A DNA stretch of 64,000 nucleotides from Tetraselmis striata (lineage: Eukaryota; Chlorophyta; Chlorodendrophyceae; Chlorodendrales; Chlorodendraceae), in contig VCJN01000433.1 of NCBI GenBank assembly GCA_006384855.1, positions 52,167-116,166 of the forward strand, in the 5' to 3' direction. The notes beneath the pieces are model-generated. The model did not search any database and was not told the DNA's origin. It worked only from the letters and a program-made list of their open reading frames with translations. Shown piece by piece: positions 1-11,372 of this stretch (within the stretch, counting starts at the first letter, position 1; every line of letters starts with the position of its first letter). The position numbers were made by a program, and so were the translations under genes.

Positions 1-102
1 GACGATTGTGACTCCAGGTAATTGTGACTGAAAGTATCAATCCCTGCCTTCTCACTCCCTTCGATTACTTTCTCGTCAATGAGTTATCTGACGTTCCAAC
101 AG

Positions 103-3100
103 GTCGTAAATTGGCGCAGGCAACCGCGTCGGAAGCAGCTGGTAAATCGGGATCCCCAGGTAAGAAAAAATACGCTTGGCTTTGATGGTGTATGGCGATA
201 CCGTTCAGTAGTTAATCGTGACGCCCACTGCAAGTGTGTTGAGTACTCTCTACTCATTCTTTACAGGTTCCCCGAATCAAGGCTCTTCTTTGTCTAAAGG
301 CCCATTTCAAGTACCGGAAACATAGCCTGAGCCTGAAATAGAACACACTGAGCCGGAGCCGGAGCCGGAGCCCACTCGGCTTGACCCGGAGCCAGAGGCC
401 GAGCTCGAGACTCCAGCGCCGACTACCGCGCAAGCGTCTGGTTCTGGAGCCTCTGGTTCTCGAGCCCCTATTGCCGAGGCTCCGAGAAGGGTCTCTGAAT
501 TCCTCAGTATGTGCACGGATGAAGAGGTCTTCGGCACAGAGGACGAACAGAGGCAACGGGCGGCAGAGAAGCGTAAGCAAGCTCTCGACATCACCGGCAC
601 TCCTGGACCCGAGAGGAAGACAAAGCTGATGACGGTCGCCTCTTACGGCGACTTCTTTGACGAGAGGGACGGGTCCCAAGAAAATGACTCCTACAGCGAC
701 TTTACCTCAAGGAGCTGGACTATCCACTGGTTCAAGAACACAAGTGCTGAGGTACAGATCTATTTGTACATCGAATTGCACAAGGCGAGCCTGCTGACTG
801 GCAAGGACTTTTTCGATGATCCGAAGGGGCCACTTCTCGCGTGTATCGGAAAGATCAAGGACGTCGAGCTGGACTCGGCCGGAAACTACGAGGTGAGTAA
901 AGCTTATATGATGTCTGAATTCGTGTCAATGTCGTGTTTCAATAAGTATTAATATTCGTATGCTTGTTACCGCAGATCTCTCTTGAACCTTATCGCTTGA
1001 CAGTGCACAAGGAGTTCAGGATCGATGTCAGCTTTGAGAGGTTGCTACTCCACGCGATCCAACCGCAACTCTGCTTCCAACCGCGGTTCCAGTCTTACTA
1101 CGCATGGACTTTGGTCGAGCGCAATGTGCTGGCGCAGGCGCTGACAGGTTTCGCGTCTGGTCAGATTGACATCTATGACTTGGCCAACATTGACAAGGAT
1201 TTTAAAAACGCGCTTCCATACGTCAACACGTTGGCCGTCCCGCCGGCCTTGAATGGCTTCCACAACACCGGTGCCGTCGACTGGATCTCTTACGGCCACC
1301 TCAGAGTCATCTGTTGATTGCTGATCCCGAGGTAAAGACATCTCACGGTGGCGACATCAACACGTTATACGCCGACCGAGTTAACCTCGTCGTCGACAAG
1401 GATACGGGGCTGCCTCACATTTTCAGCTTCATATCCGATAAGTTCGTCGCTCCGCCGCCGGAATTTGAATTCCGTTCCCCAAAGCTGCAAGACTGCAATA
1501 TGGTGGCGCAAAGCTACAAGGTAAAAGCCTATCGCGACCTGTTGTACCTATCCAAGTCAGATATGTGTAGTTACATATAAATCAATACACAATGCAACTT
1601 ACTGACATCCATTTCTTGCATTTGTTATTCAGAGGAATCCTTCCCTGTCCGCCGAGAATTTCTCGGTGTCCTTTCCAGTAGTCCACAAGAACCGCGATTG
1701 TTTCTCCAAAGAGTACGAGCCCCTCGCTCTGACCATGGCCAACTTCAAGGAGCTAGTCGCAGCACACGAAGGCGGGGAGAACCCGAGGTTGGCGGATTCA
1801 AGTTCCTACAAGCCAGAGATCGACGTCATCATCGAGTTTCTTAGCGCCTACGGCGCGCTTCAAACCAACATCGACGGCAGCCACAGACGGGAGGCGAAGC
1901 GCATGGTGAAAGAAAACTACCCGGAAATCTACAAAGCCAACAAAGGCATCCACCTCACGTCGGCTAAGATGTACATCGGCCTCTCGCCAGAAGTCTGCCG
2001 CTACATGTCTATGAAGCTCAACGAGGCGGGTCACACCGTCGTGGGAGACACGTCGATGCACAAACTCCTGGTGAGTGGCCTATTCTCCCAAATTATTATT
2101 AAGCTGACCGTGGCAGCAAATAGGCGTAAAGTGTGACAAAAGTCGTTCTGTTGTTAGCGGGTTAAAAATATGTCACAGTGGGACGAAACGGTCTGTCATC
2201 AGCGGGACGAAACGGTATGTCATCAGCGGGACGAAACGGTATGTCATCAGTGGGACGAAACGTTCTGTCATCAGTGGGACGAAACGTTCTGTCATCCGCG
2301 GGACAAAACGGTTTGTCATCAGTGGGACGAAACGGTTTGTCATCAGCGGGACGAAACGGTTTGTCATCCGTGGGACGAAACGGTCTGTCATCAGTGGGAC
2401 GAAACGGTCTGTCCTCAGTGGGACGAAACGGTTTGTCATCAGTGGGACGAAACGGTTTGTCATCAGTGGGACGAAACGGTTTGTCATCAGCGGGACGAAA
2501 CGGTCTGTCATCAGTGGGACGAAACGGTATGTCATCAGTGGGACGAAACGTTCTGTCATTAAAAGGGGCGAAACGTTTTGTCATCAGCGGGTCGAAACGG
2601 TTTGTCATCGAGGTACAATCGTTCGGAATTTTGAAATCGGTGCAATTGTTTCTGCAGAACCCTTGCAGATGTTTCGAGAGCTGGTATGCAGAACATGATG
2701 CAAATCGCCCCGGCTTTAGGGCACTTCCGCAAATCAGGGTAGTGAAGGAGTTCAAGAAGTCTGAAATTCTTCAAGTTGAACTTGAGAAGATCGGCATCAA
2801 AGATGAGAAGAGCAGCGAGTTTTCAAATTTGATTGACCTCTGCTCGCGCCCACAACGGTGAGCTGCGTACATGATGAAAATTTATCGTGTTGTTAATGCT
2901 GTTAGATTCTGACAAATGATTTGCGCAGTGTTTTTGAGCCCCTTGAGCAGATTTCCGAAGCCTACCGGCATGTGGACCTCGGTGTTCGAGGATGGGACGA
3001 AGCCAGAACCAAACTCCGAGACCTATTTGTGTACTACCAGCAAGAACTCGATAGAGTCGAGCGTCTCAATTACGGCAGGCAACTCACCCAGAAGGCTGTG

Positions 3101-4073
3101 AGGAAGTTAAGAAGCAATTCGGAAGCCTATCAATACAATCCTCGATAACAAGAAGTACGGCTTCGGGAAAGACAGAGCTCACTTCCGAGTCGCCCTCATG
3201 GAGGTAAGTTGTGACCGACCCCAGTGTCTTAATCATATGGAATACTAACATGTCTTTCTCCGTACTGAAGTTTGTTTTTCGACCCAGGATGTTGGCTTTG
3301 GACCCCATGCGCCCTGGCTAGACGAGCCGTCTCTTGCCAAGCAGAGCGACAGCGCGGATCTCCCTGTGGGCCAGATGTACCTGGTGGTTGGACTGCTCAT
3401 CCAAGGCGAGCACAGTGTGACCCCGAGCCTCTACGAGCTGGTGGATGACATAAAGCATGCCGGCGACAATGGCCCCATGGTTGTTACGCACACCAACGCG
3501 GAGTGGCTCGCGATGATTGAGACCTGGAGGTTTCGCGATCTCTTGCGTCGGGCAAGCACCAAGCTCATGAATGTCATTGACACGGCCAAGGGCAGGGAGA
3601 CAATCCAACTCCTGACGCCGGACGAACCGGCCAGGAATTGGGGGAAATATCTCTCGGACCACATAATCGATTGGGATGTGCAAGACAAAGTGTCGGATGA
3701 GCAAGCGGCCGCTCGCCTTGACGCCATCACCAAGTTCCGAGCCAAGGTTGATGACCTCGGCCCAACAGGCTTCCCCAGAAAGTTCCAGGATTTGTTCAAA
3801 GGTGCTCATCGCTCCGGTCCTTTGATGGTCTTGCTGACCCCTCCTGCCAGATGGGGGGACATGAAATCCGCCGATTGTCTCACACCACTACCGGTTCGAG
3901 AGCATATCGCGGCCACCAACACCACCATCAGGAGTGAGGCGTATCGCATCAAGAATCAGATGCCGGACTTGGTCATCTCCTTCTTCACAGAGTTTGCTCT
4001 TCTCGCATGTGCGCCGGAGCTTATCGCGGTTTCCGCTCCGAATGTTTCTAATGAGCTGTGGATATCGATGAAG
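103..4073 (+). pseudogene. Copy 1 of amplified methyltransferase-like gene, 3'-truncated
   Basis: Exons inferred from GT-AG borders: 103-159, 267-892, 976-1520, 1633-2070, 2658-2857, 2929-3203 and 3288-4073. The 5' exons lie left of the window. Exon 267-892 contains a Pro/Glu-rich stretch with an in-frame TAG near 346, and exon 976-1520 needs a frame change near 1316 to join two clearly coding halves. Exon 2929-3203 lacks two bases near 3105 relative to copy 2, a private frameshift. The last exon encodes about 262 residues without recognisable motifs, and the following intron is cut at 4141, so the methyltransferase-like C-terminus seen only in copy 4 is absent. I do not recognise the N-terminal and central parts; they are hydrophilic and mixed in composition. 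A functional product is unlikely. Confidence 0.75.
2163..2612. repeat. 24-bp minisatellite, intronic array of copy 1
   Basis: About 18 tandem copies of a 24-bp unit built on GGGACGAAACGG and TGTCATCA, with single-base variants (AGCGGG/AGTGGG, GGTCTG/GGTTTG/GGTATG/CGTTCTG). The array lies inside the intron 2071-2657, between a GTGAGT donor and a TTTCTGCAG acceptor. Because 24 is divisible by three and the unit lacks stops, several frames stay open on both strands; those are artefacts, not proteins. Confidence 0.95.
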
Positions 4074-4141
4074 GTAACTAAGATCTTGTGCAACCACAAA
4101 TGCTCTTCTGAATTTTCGTTGTGAGCCATTAACCCGAATCT

Positions 4142-4448
4142 AGCGAGTTCGGTTAGGGTTCCCTGTAGAAGCGGTGTAATCTAGGACCGCTCGAGGTGTA
4201 GGCAGACGAGTGGGAATAGAAACCCAAACGAGACGAGCGGCATCATGGTCCTGCAGGGTAGTATTACGTCCCGTCGAGGCAGCTGCGGCAAGTTCAGTAA
4301 GGATGCCAATTGGTGGTGGGAGGGGGTGGAGGTGAAGAGCGGCCAGGGGGAACCTCTGCATGTACTCCGCCGTAAGGAGTGGTTTAATATTAGTGTGAAG
4401 CGCAGTACTTAAAGACATTACATTATTTAACCGCAGTACATAATGTAT
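4142..4448. other. Junction spacer of copy 1
   Basis: About 307 bp of non-coding sequence joins the truncated intron of copy 1 to the second minisatellite array. It is repeated nearly unchanged at 10144-10450 in copy 2 and does not occur in copy 4. It has no convincing ORF, splice sites or inverted ends. Since it sits exactly at the amplification breakpoint, it probably derives from the region upstream of the ancestral gene (inference). Confidence 0.7.
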
Positions 4449-5482
4449 TGAAAATAGGTTTGTCATCAGTGGGACGAAACGGTTTGTCATCAGTGGGACG
4501 AAACGGTCTGTCATCAGTGGGACAAAACGGTTTGTCATCAGTGGGACGAAACGGTTTGTCATCAGCGGGACGAAACGGTCTGTCATCAGTGGGACAAAAC
4601 GGTTTGTCATCGGTGGGACGAAACAGTTTGTCATCAGTGGGACGAAACGGTATGTCATCAGCGGGACGGAACGGTCTGTCATCAGTGGGACAAAACGGTT
4701 TGTCATCAGTGGGACGAAACGGTTTGTCATCAGTGGGACGAAACGGTCTGTCATCAGTGGGACAAAACGGTTTGTCATCGGTGGGACGAAACAGTTTGTC
4801 ATCAGTGGGACGAAACGGTATGTCATCAGTGGGACGAAACGGTCTGTCATCAGTGGGACGAAACGGTTTGTCATCAGCGGGACGAAACGGTCTGTCATCA
4901 GTGGGACAAAACGGTTTGTCATCGGTGGGACGAAACAGTTTGTCATCAGTGGGACGAAACGGTATGTCATCAGTGGGACGAAACGGTCTGTCATCAGTGG
5001 GACAAAACGGTTTGTCATCAGTGGGACGAAACGGTTTGTCATCAGTGGGACGAAACGGTCTGTCATCAGTGGGACAAAACGGTTTGTCATCGGTGGGACG
5101 AAACAGTTTGTCATCAGTGGGACGAAACGGTATGTCATCAGTGGGACGAAACGGTCTGTCATCAGTGGGACGAAACGGTCTGTCATCATCGGGACGAAAC
5201 GGTCTGCCAATAGTGGGACGAAACGTTCTGTCATCAGCGGGACGAAACGTTCTGTCATCAGTGGGACGAAACGGTTTGTCATCAGTGGGACGAAACGGTC
5301 TGTCATCAGCGGGACGAAACGGTCTGTCATCAGTGGGACGAAACGGTTTGTCATCAGCGGGACGAAAAGTTTTGTCATCAGTGGGACGAAACGGTTTGTC
5401 ATCAGTGGGACGAAACGGTCTGTCATCAGTGGGACGAAACGGTCTGTCATTAGTGGGACGAAACGGTCTGACAGGATATGAT
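4449..5482. repeat. 24-bp minisatellite, upstream array with higher-order structure
   Basis: About 43 units of the 24-bp repeat lie just before the first recognisable exon of the next gene copy (acceptor TTTATAG at 5484-5490). Variant monomers recur in blocks: the CATCGGTGGG variant recurs near 4608, 4776, 4920 and 5088, spacings of 168, 144 and 168 bp, i.e. six to seven monomers. That is a higher-order repeat, showing block duplication rather than only single-unit slippage. Confidence 0.93.
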
Positions 5483-5490
5483 ATTTATAG

Positions 5491-8400
5491 GTCGAAGGTC
5501 CAAGCGGACATCAAAACCTACCGAGAAAGCAAAAGAATTCGATGCGCTCGGAGCGCTAGTCGGGAGAAAACACAAGGCGTCATCTTCTGTGCCCGAGCAG
5601 CCGGCGGCGAAGAAGAGCCGTGCAGCCTCAGCTTCTGCAGCTAGAGCGGGCGCTGAGGCATCATGTAACCCCTGGAAACCGAGCCTTTTAGGAGGTAGAG
5701 TGACGATTTACGGCACGCACTCGCAAGGAGACAGATCGGCCGCCGCTCTTTTGACGGCCCGAATCAAGAGCGGCCAGGTCCTCTCAGATGCTCAAATGCA
5801 GACAGCGCGAAGGCTAATCGATTACGAAAAGCTCATGCAAGCTTACTATCAATCAGGTCCTTGCCTCTCCAATCATATAATTTTTGTGAGTGCACTGTGT
5901 CATATTGACATTGGTTGAAATCATGTGTGTTGACAGGTTCGAAAGGACGCGCACATGAGCCAGTAGCGGCTAAAGCTTCAAAGGAATCCAAGGGGAAAGA
6001 AAAGGTTTCAGAGACGATTGTGATTCCAGGTAATTGTGACTGAAAGTATCAATCCCTGCCTTTGTGAGTGCACTGTGTCATATTTACATTGTTTGAAATC
6101 ATGTGCGTTGACAGGTTCGAAAGGACGCGCACATGAGCCAGTAGCGACTCAAGCTTCAAAGGAATCCAAGGGAAAAGAAAAGGTTCAGAGACGATTGTGA
6201 CTCCAGGTAATTGTGACTGAAAGTATCAATCCCTGCCTTCTCACTCCCTTCGATTACTTTCTCGTCAATGAGTTATCTGACGTTCCAACAGGTCGTAAAT
6301 TGGCGCAGGCAACCGCGTCGGAAGCAGCTGGTAAATCGGGATCCCCAGGTAAGAAAAAATACGCTTGGCTTTGATGGTGTATGGCGATACCGTTCAGTAG
6401 TTAATCGTGACGCCCACTGCAAGTGTGTTGAGTACTCTCTACTCATTCTTTACAGGTTCCCCGAATCAAGGCTCTTCTTTGTCTCGAGCCCCTATTGCCG
6501 AGGCTCCGAGAAGGGTCTCTGAATTCCTCAGTATGTGCACGGATGAAGAGGTCTTCGGCACAGAGGACGAACAGAGGCAACGGGCGGCAGAGAAGCGTAA
6601 GCAAGCTCTCGACATCACCGGCACTCCTGGACCCGAGAGGAAGACAAAGCTGATGACGGTCGCCTCTTACGGCGACTTCTTTGACGAGAGGGACGGGTCC
6701 CAAGAAAATGACTCCTACAGCGACTTTACCTCAAGGAGCTGGACTATCCACTGGTTCAAGAACACAAGTGCTGAGGTACAGATCTATTTGTACATCAAAT
6801 TGCACAAGGCGAGCCTGCTGACTGGCAAGGACTTTTTCGATGATCCGAAGGGGCCACTTCTCGCGTGTATCGGAAAGATCAAGGACGTCGAGCTGGACTC
6901 GGCCGGAAACTACGAAGTGAGTAAAGCTTATATGATGTCTGAATTCGTGTCAATGTCGTGTTTCAATAAGTATTAATATTCGTATGCTTGTTACCGCAGA
7001 TCTCTCTTGAACCTTATCGCTTGACAGTGCACAAGGAGTTCAGGATCGATGTCAGCTTTGAGAGGTTGCTACTCCACGCGATCCAACCGCAACTCTGCTT
7101 CCAACCGCGGTTCCAGTCTTACTACGCATGGACTTTGGTCGAGCGCAATGTGCTGGCGCAGGCGCTGACAGGTTTCGCGTCTGGTCAGATTGACATCTAT
7201 GACTTGGCCAACATTGACAAGGATTTTAAAAACGCGCTTCCATACGTCAACACGTTGGCCGTCCCGCCGGCCTTGAATGGCTTCCACAACACCGGTGCCG
7301 TCGACTGGATCTCTTACGGCCACCTCAGAGTCATCTGTTGATTGCTGATCCCGAGGTAAAGACATCTCACGGTGGCGACATCAACACGTTATACGCCGAC
7401 AGAGTTAACCTCGTCGTCGACAAGGATACGGGGCTGCCTCGCATTTTCAGCTTCATATCCGATAAGTTCGTCGCTCCGCCGCCGGAATTTGAATTCCGTT
7501 CCCCAAAGCTGCAAGACTGCAATATGGTGGCGCAAAGCTACAAGGTAAAAGCCTATCGCGACCTGTTGTACCTATCCAAGTCAGATATGTGTAGTTACAT
7601 ATAAATCAATACACAATGCAACTTACTGACATCCATTTCTTGCATTTGTTATTCAGAGGAATCCTTCCCTGTCCGCCGAGAATTTCTCGGTGTCCTTTCC
7701 AGTAGTCCACAAGAACCGCGATTGTTTCTCCAAAGAGTACGAGCCCCTCGCTCTGACCATGGCCAACTTCAAGGAGCTAGTCGCAGCACACGAAGGCGGG
7801 GAGAACCCGAGGTTGGCGGATTCAAGTTCCTACAAGCCAGAGATCGACGTCATCATCGAGTTTCTTAGCGCCTACGGCGCGCTTCAAACCAACATCGACG
7901 GCAGCCACAGACGGGAGGCGAAGCGCATGGTGAAAGAAAACTACCCGGAAATCTACAAAGCCAACAAAGGCATCCACCTCACGTCGGCTAAGATGTACAT
8001 CGGCCTCTCGCCAGAAGTCTGCCGCTACATGTCTATGAAGCTCAACGAGGCGGGTCACACCGTCGTGGGAGACACGTCGATGCACAAACTCCTGGTGAGT
8101 GGCCTATTCTCCCAAATTATTATTAAGCTGACCGTGGCAGCAAATAGGCGTAAAGTGTGACAAAAGTCGTTCTGTTGTTAGCGGGTTAAAAATATGTCAC
8201 AGTGGGACGAAACGGTCTGTCATCAGCGGGACGAAACGGTATGTCATCAGTGGGACGAAACGTTCTGTCATCAGTGGGACGAAACGTTCTGTCATCAGCG
8301 GGACAAAACGGTTTGTCATCAGTGGGACGAAACGGTTTGTCATCAGCGGGACGAAACGGTTTGTCATCCGTGGGACGAAACGGTCTGTCATCAGTGGGAC

Positions 8401-10075
8401 GAAACGGTATGTCCTCAGTGGGACGAAACGGTTTGTCATCAGTGGGACGAAACGGTTTGTCATCAGTGGGACGAAACGGTTTGTCATCAGCGGGACGAAA
8501 CGGTCTGTCATCAGTGGGACGAAACGGTATGTCATCAGTGGGACGAAACGTTCTGTCATTAAAAGGGGCGACACGTTCTGTCATCAGCGGGACGAAACGG
8601 TTTGTCATCGAGGTACAATCGTTCGGAATTTTGAAATCGGTGCAATTGTTTCTGCAGAACCTTCGCAGATGTTTCGAGAGCTGGTATGCAGAACATGATG
8701 CAAATCGCCCCGGCTTTAGGGCACTTCCGCAAATCAAGGTAGTGAAGGAGTTCAAGAAGTCTGAAATTCTTCAAGTTGAACTTGAGAAGATCGGCATCAA
8801 AGATGAGAAGAGCAACGAGTTTTCAAATTTGATTGACCTCTGCTCGCGCCCACAACGGTGAGCTGCGTACATGATGAAAATTTATCGTGTTGTTAATGCT
8901 GTTAGATTCTGACAAATGATTTGCGCAGTGTTTTTGAGCCCCTTGAGCAGATTTCTGAAGCCTACCGGCATGTGGACCTCGGTGTTCGAGGATGGGACGA
9001 AGCCAGAACCAAACTCCGAGACCTATTTGTGTACTACCAGCAAGAACTCGATAGAGTCGAGCGTCTCAATTACGGAAGGCAACTCACCCAGGAGGCAGTG
9101 AGGAAGGTTTACGAAGCAATTCGGAAGCCTATCAATACAATCCTCGATAACAAGAAGTACGGCTTCGGGAAAGACAGAGCTCACTTCCGAGTCGCCCTCA
9201 TGGAGGTAAGTTGTGACCGACCCCAGTGTCTTAATCATATGGAATACTAACATGTCTTTCTCCGTACTGAAGTTTGTTTTTCGACCCAGGATGTTGGCTT
9301 TGGACCCCATGCGCCCTGGCTAGACGAGCCGTCTCTTGCCAAGCAGAGCGACAGCGCGGATCTCCCTGTGGGCCAGATGTACCTGGTGGTTGGACTGCTC
9401 ATCCAAGGCGAGCACAGTGTGACCCCGAGCCTCTACGAGCTGGTGGATGACATAAAGCATGCCGGCGACAATGGCCCCATGGTTGTTACGCACACCAACG
9501 CGGAGTGGCTCGCGATGATTGAGACCTGGAGGTTTCGCGATCTCTTGCGTCGGGCAAGCACCAAGCTCATGAATGTCATTGACACGGCCAAGGGCAGGGA
9601 GACAATCCAACTCCTGACGCCGGACGAACCGGCCAGGAATTGGGGGAAATATCTCTCGGACCACATAATCGATTGGGATGTGCAAGACAAAGTGTCGGAT
9701 GAGCAAGCGGCCGCTCGCCTTGACGCCATCACCAAGTTCCGAGCCAAGGTTGATGACCTCGGCCCAACAGGCTTCCCCAGAAAGTTCCAGGATTTGTTCA
9801 AAGGTGCTCATCGCTCCGGTCCTTTGATGGTCTTGCTGACCCCTCCTGCCAGATGGGGGGACATGAAATCCGCCGATTGTCTCACACCACTACCGGTTCG
9901 AGAGCATATCGCGGCCACCAACACCACCATCAGGAGTGAGGCGTATCGCATCAAGAATCAGATGCCGGACTTGGTCATCTCCTTCTTCACAGAGTTTGCT
10001 CTTCTCGCATGTGCGCCGGAGCTTATCGCGGTTTCCGCTCCGAATGTTTCTAATGAGCTGTGGATATCGATGAAG
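5491..10075 (+). pseudogene. Copy 2 of amplified methyltransferase-like gene, 3'-truncated
   Basis: The 5' exons are 5491-5885 (Lys/Arg-rich, with a KKSR basic patch that could be a nuclear localisation signal), 5937-6029, a near-duplicate of that exon at 6115-6206 one base shorter, and 6292-6348. The body exons follow, ending at 10075. The segment 5886-6206 holds two tandem copies of intron plus exon, so an exon duplication preceded the larger amplification. Compared with copies 1 and 4, a 165-bp in-frame piece of the Pro/Glu-rich exon is missing, which also removes the TAG there. The frameshift equivalent to position 1316 is kept. The intron after 10075 is cut by the same breakpoint as copy 1. 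This is the best preserved body copy but still lacks the C-terminal domain. Confidence 0.72.
8187..8612. repeat. 24-bp minisatellite, intronic array of copy 2
   Basis: About 17 units of the same repeat in the intron equivalent to 2071-2657. It is one unit shorter than in copies 1 and 4 near its 5' end, so the arrays have changed in length since the amplification. Confidence 0.94.
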
Positions 10076-10143
10076 GTAACTAAGATCTTGTGCAACCACA
10101 AATGCTCTTCTGAATTTTCGTTGTGAGCCATTAACCCGAATCT

Positions 10144-10450
10144 AGCGAGTTCGGTTAGGGTTCCCTGTAGAAGCGGTGTAATCTAGGACCGCTCGAGGTG
10201 TAGGCAGACGAGTGGGAATAGAAACCCAAACGAGACGAGCGGCATCAGGGTCCTGCAGGGTAGTATTACGTCCCGTCGAGGCAGCTGCGGCAAGTTCAGT
10301 AAGGATGCCAATTGGTGGTGGGAGGGGGTGGAGGTGAAGAGCGGCCAGGGGGAACCTCTGCATGTACTCCGCCGTAAGGAGTGGTTTAATATTAGTGTGA
10401 AGCGCAGTACTTAAAGACATTACATTATTTAACCGCAGTACATAATGTAT
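10144..10450. other. Junction spacer of copy 2
   Basis: This is the second copy of the spacer at 4142-4448, nearly identical to it, and again joins the broken intron to a minisatellite array. The identical junction shows that copies 1 and 2 descend from one rearrangement and were then duplicated. Confidence 0.7.
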
Positions 10451-11364
10451 TGAAAATAGGTTTGTCATCAGTGGGACGAAACGGTTTGTCATCAGTGGGA
10501 CGAAACGGTTTGTCATCAGTGGGACAAAACGGTTTGTCATCAGTGGGACGAAACGGTTTGTCATCAGCGGGACGAAACGGTCTGTCATCAGTGGGACAAA
10601 ACGGTTTGTCATCGGTGGGACGAAACAGTTTGTCATCAGTGGGACGAAACGGTATGTCATCAGTGGGACGAAACGGTCTGTCATCAGTGGGACAAAACGG
10701 TTTGTCATCAGTGGGACGAAACGGTTTGTCATCAATGGGACGAAACGGTCTGTCATCAGTGGGACAAAACGGTTTGTCATCGGTGGGACGAAACAGTTTG
10801 TCATCAGTGGGACGAAACGGTATGTCATCAGTGGGACGAAACGGTCTGTCATCAGTGGGACGAAACGGTCTGTCATCATCGGGACGAAACGGTCTGCCAA
10901 TAGTGGGACGAAACGGTCTGTCATCAGCGGGACGAAACGTTCTGTCATCAGTGGGACGAAACGGTTTGTCATCAATGGGACGAAACGGTCTGTCATCAGC
11001 GGGACGAAACGGTATGTCATCAGTGGGACGAAACGGTCTGTCATCAGTGGGACGAAACGGTCTGTCATCATCGGGACGAAACGGTCTGCCAATAGTGGGA
11101 CGAAACGGTCTGTCATCAGCGGGACGAAACGTTCTGTCATCAGTGGGACGAAACGGTTTGTCATCAATGGGACGAAACGGTCTGTCATCAGCGGGACGAA
11201 ACGGTATGTCATCAGTGGGACGAAACGGTTTGTCATCAGCGGGACGAAAAGTTTTGTCATCAGTGGGACGAAACGGTTTGTCATCAGTGGGACGAAACGG
11301 TCTGTCATCAGTGGGACGAAACGGTCTGTCATTAGTGGGACGAAACGGTCTGACAGGATATGAT
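10451..11364. repeat. 24-bp minisatellite, upstream array before copy 3
   Basis: About 38 units. A block marked by GTCTGCCAATAGTGGG appears near 10891 and again about 192 bp later, an eight-unit duplication found only once in the equivalent array at 4449-5482. The CATCGGTGGG variant recurs at 168 bp spacing. The array ends just before the TTTATAG acceptor of the next 5' exon. Confidence 0.93.
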
Positions 11365-11372
11365 ATTTATAG

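Noticed and set aside
2163-2612. Long repetitive proteins (VGRNGLSS, WDETVCHQ, MTDRFVPL types) on both strands
   Set aside because: The unit is 24 bp, divisible by three and stop-free in several frames, so open frames arise automatically; the array is in an intron. The same holds for the other five arrays.
4142-4448. Telomere- or centromere-related sequence at the amplification junction
   Set aside because: A single TTAGGG-like word is present and there is no tandem telomeric repeat.
4449-5482. CRISPR array
   Set aside because: Direct 24-bp repeats have no variable spacers between them, no cas genes are nearby and the gene context is eukaryotic.
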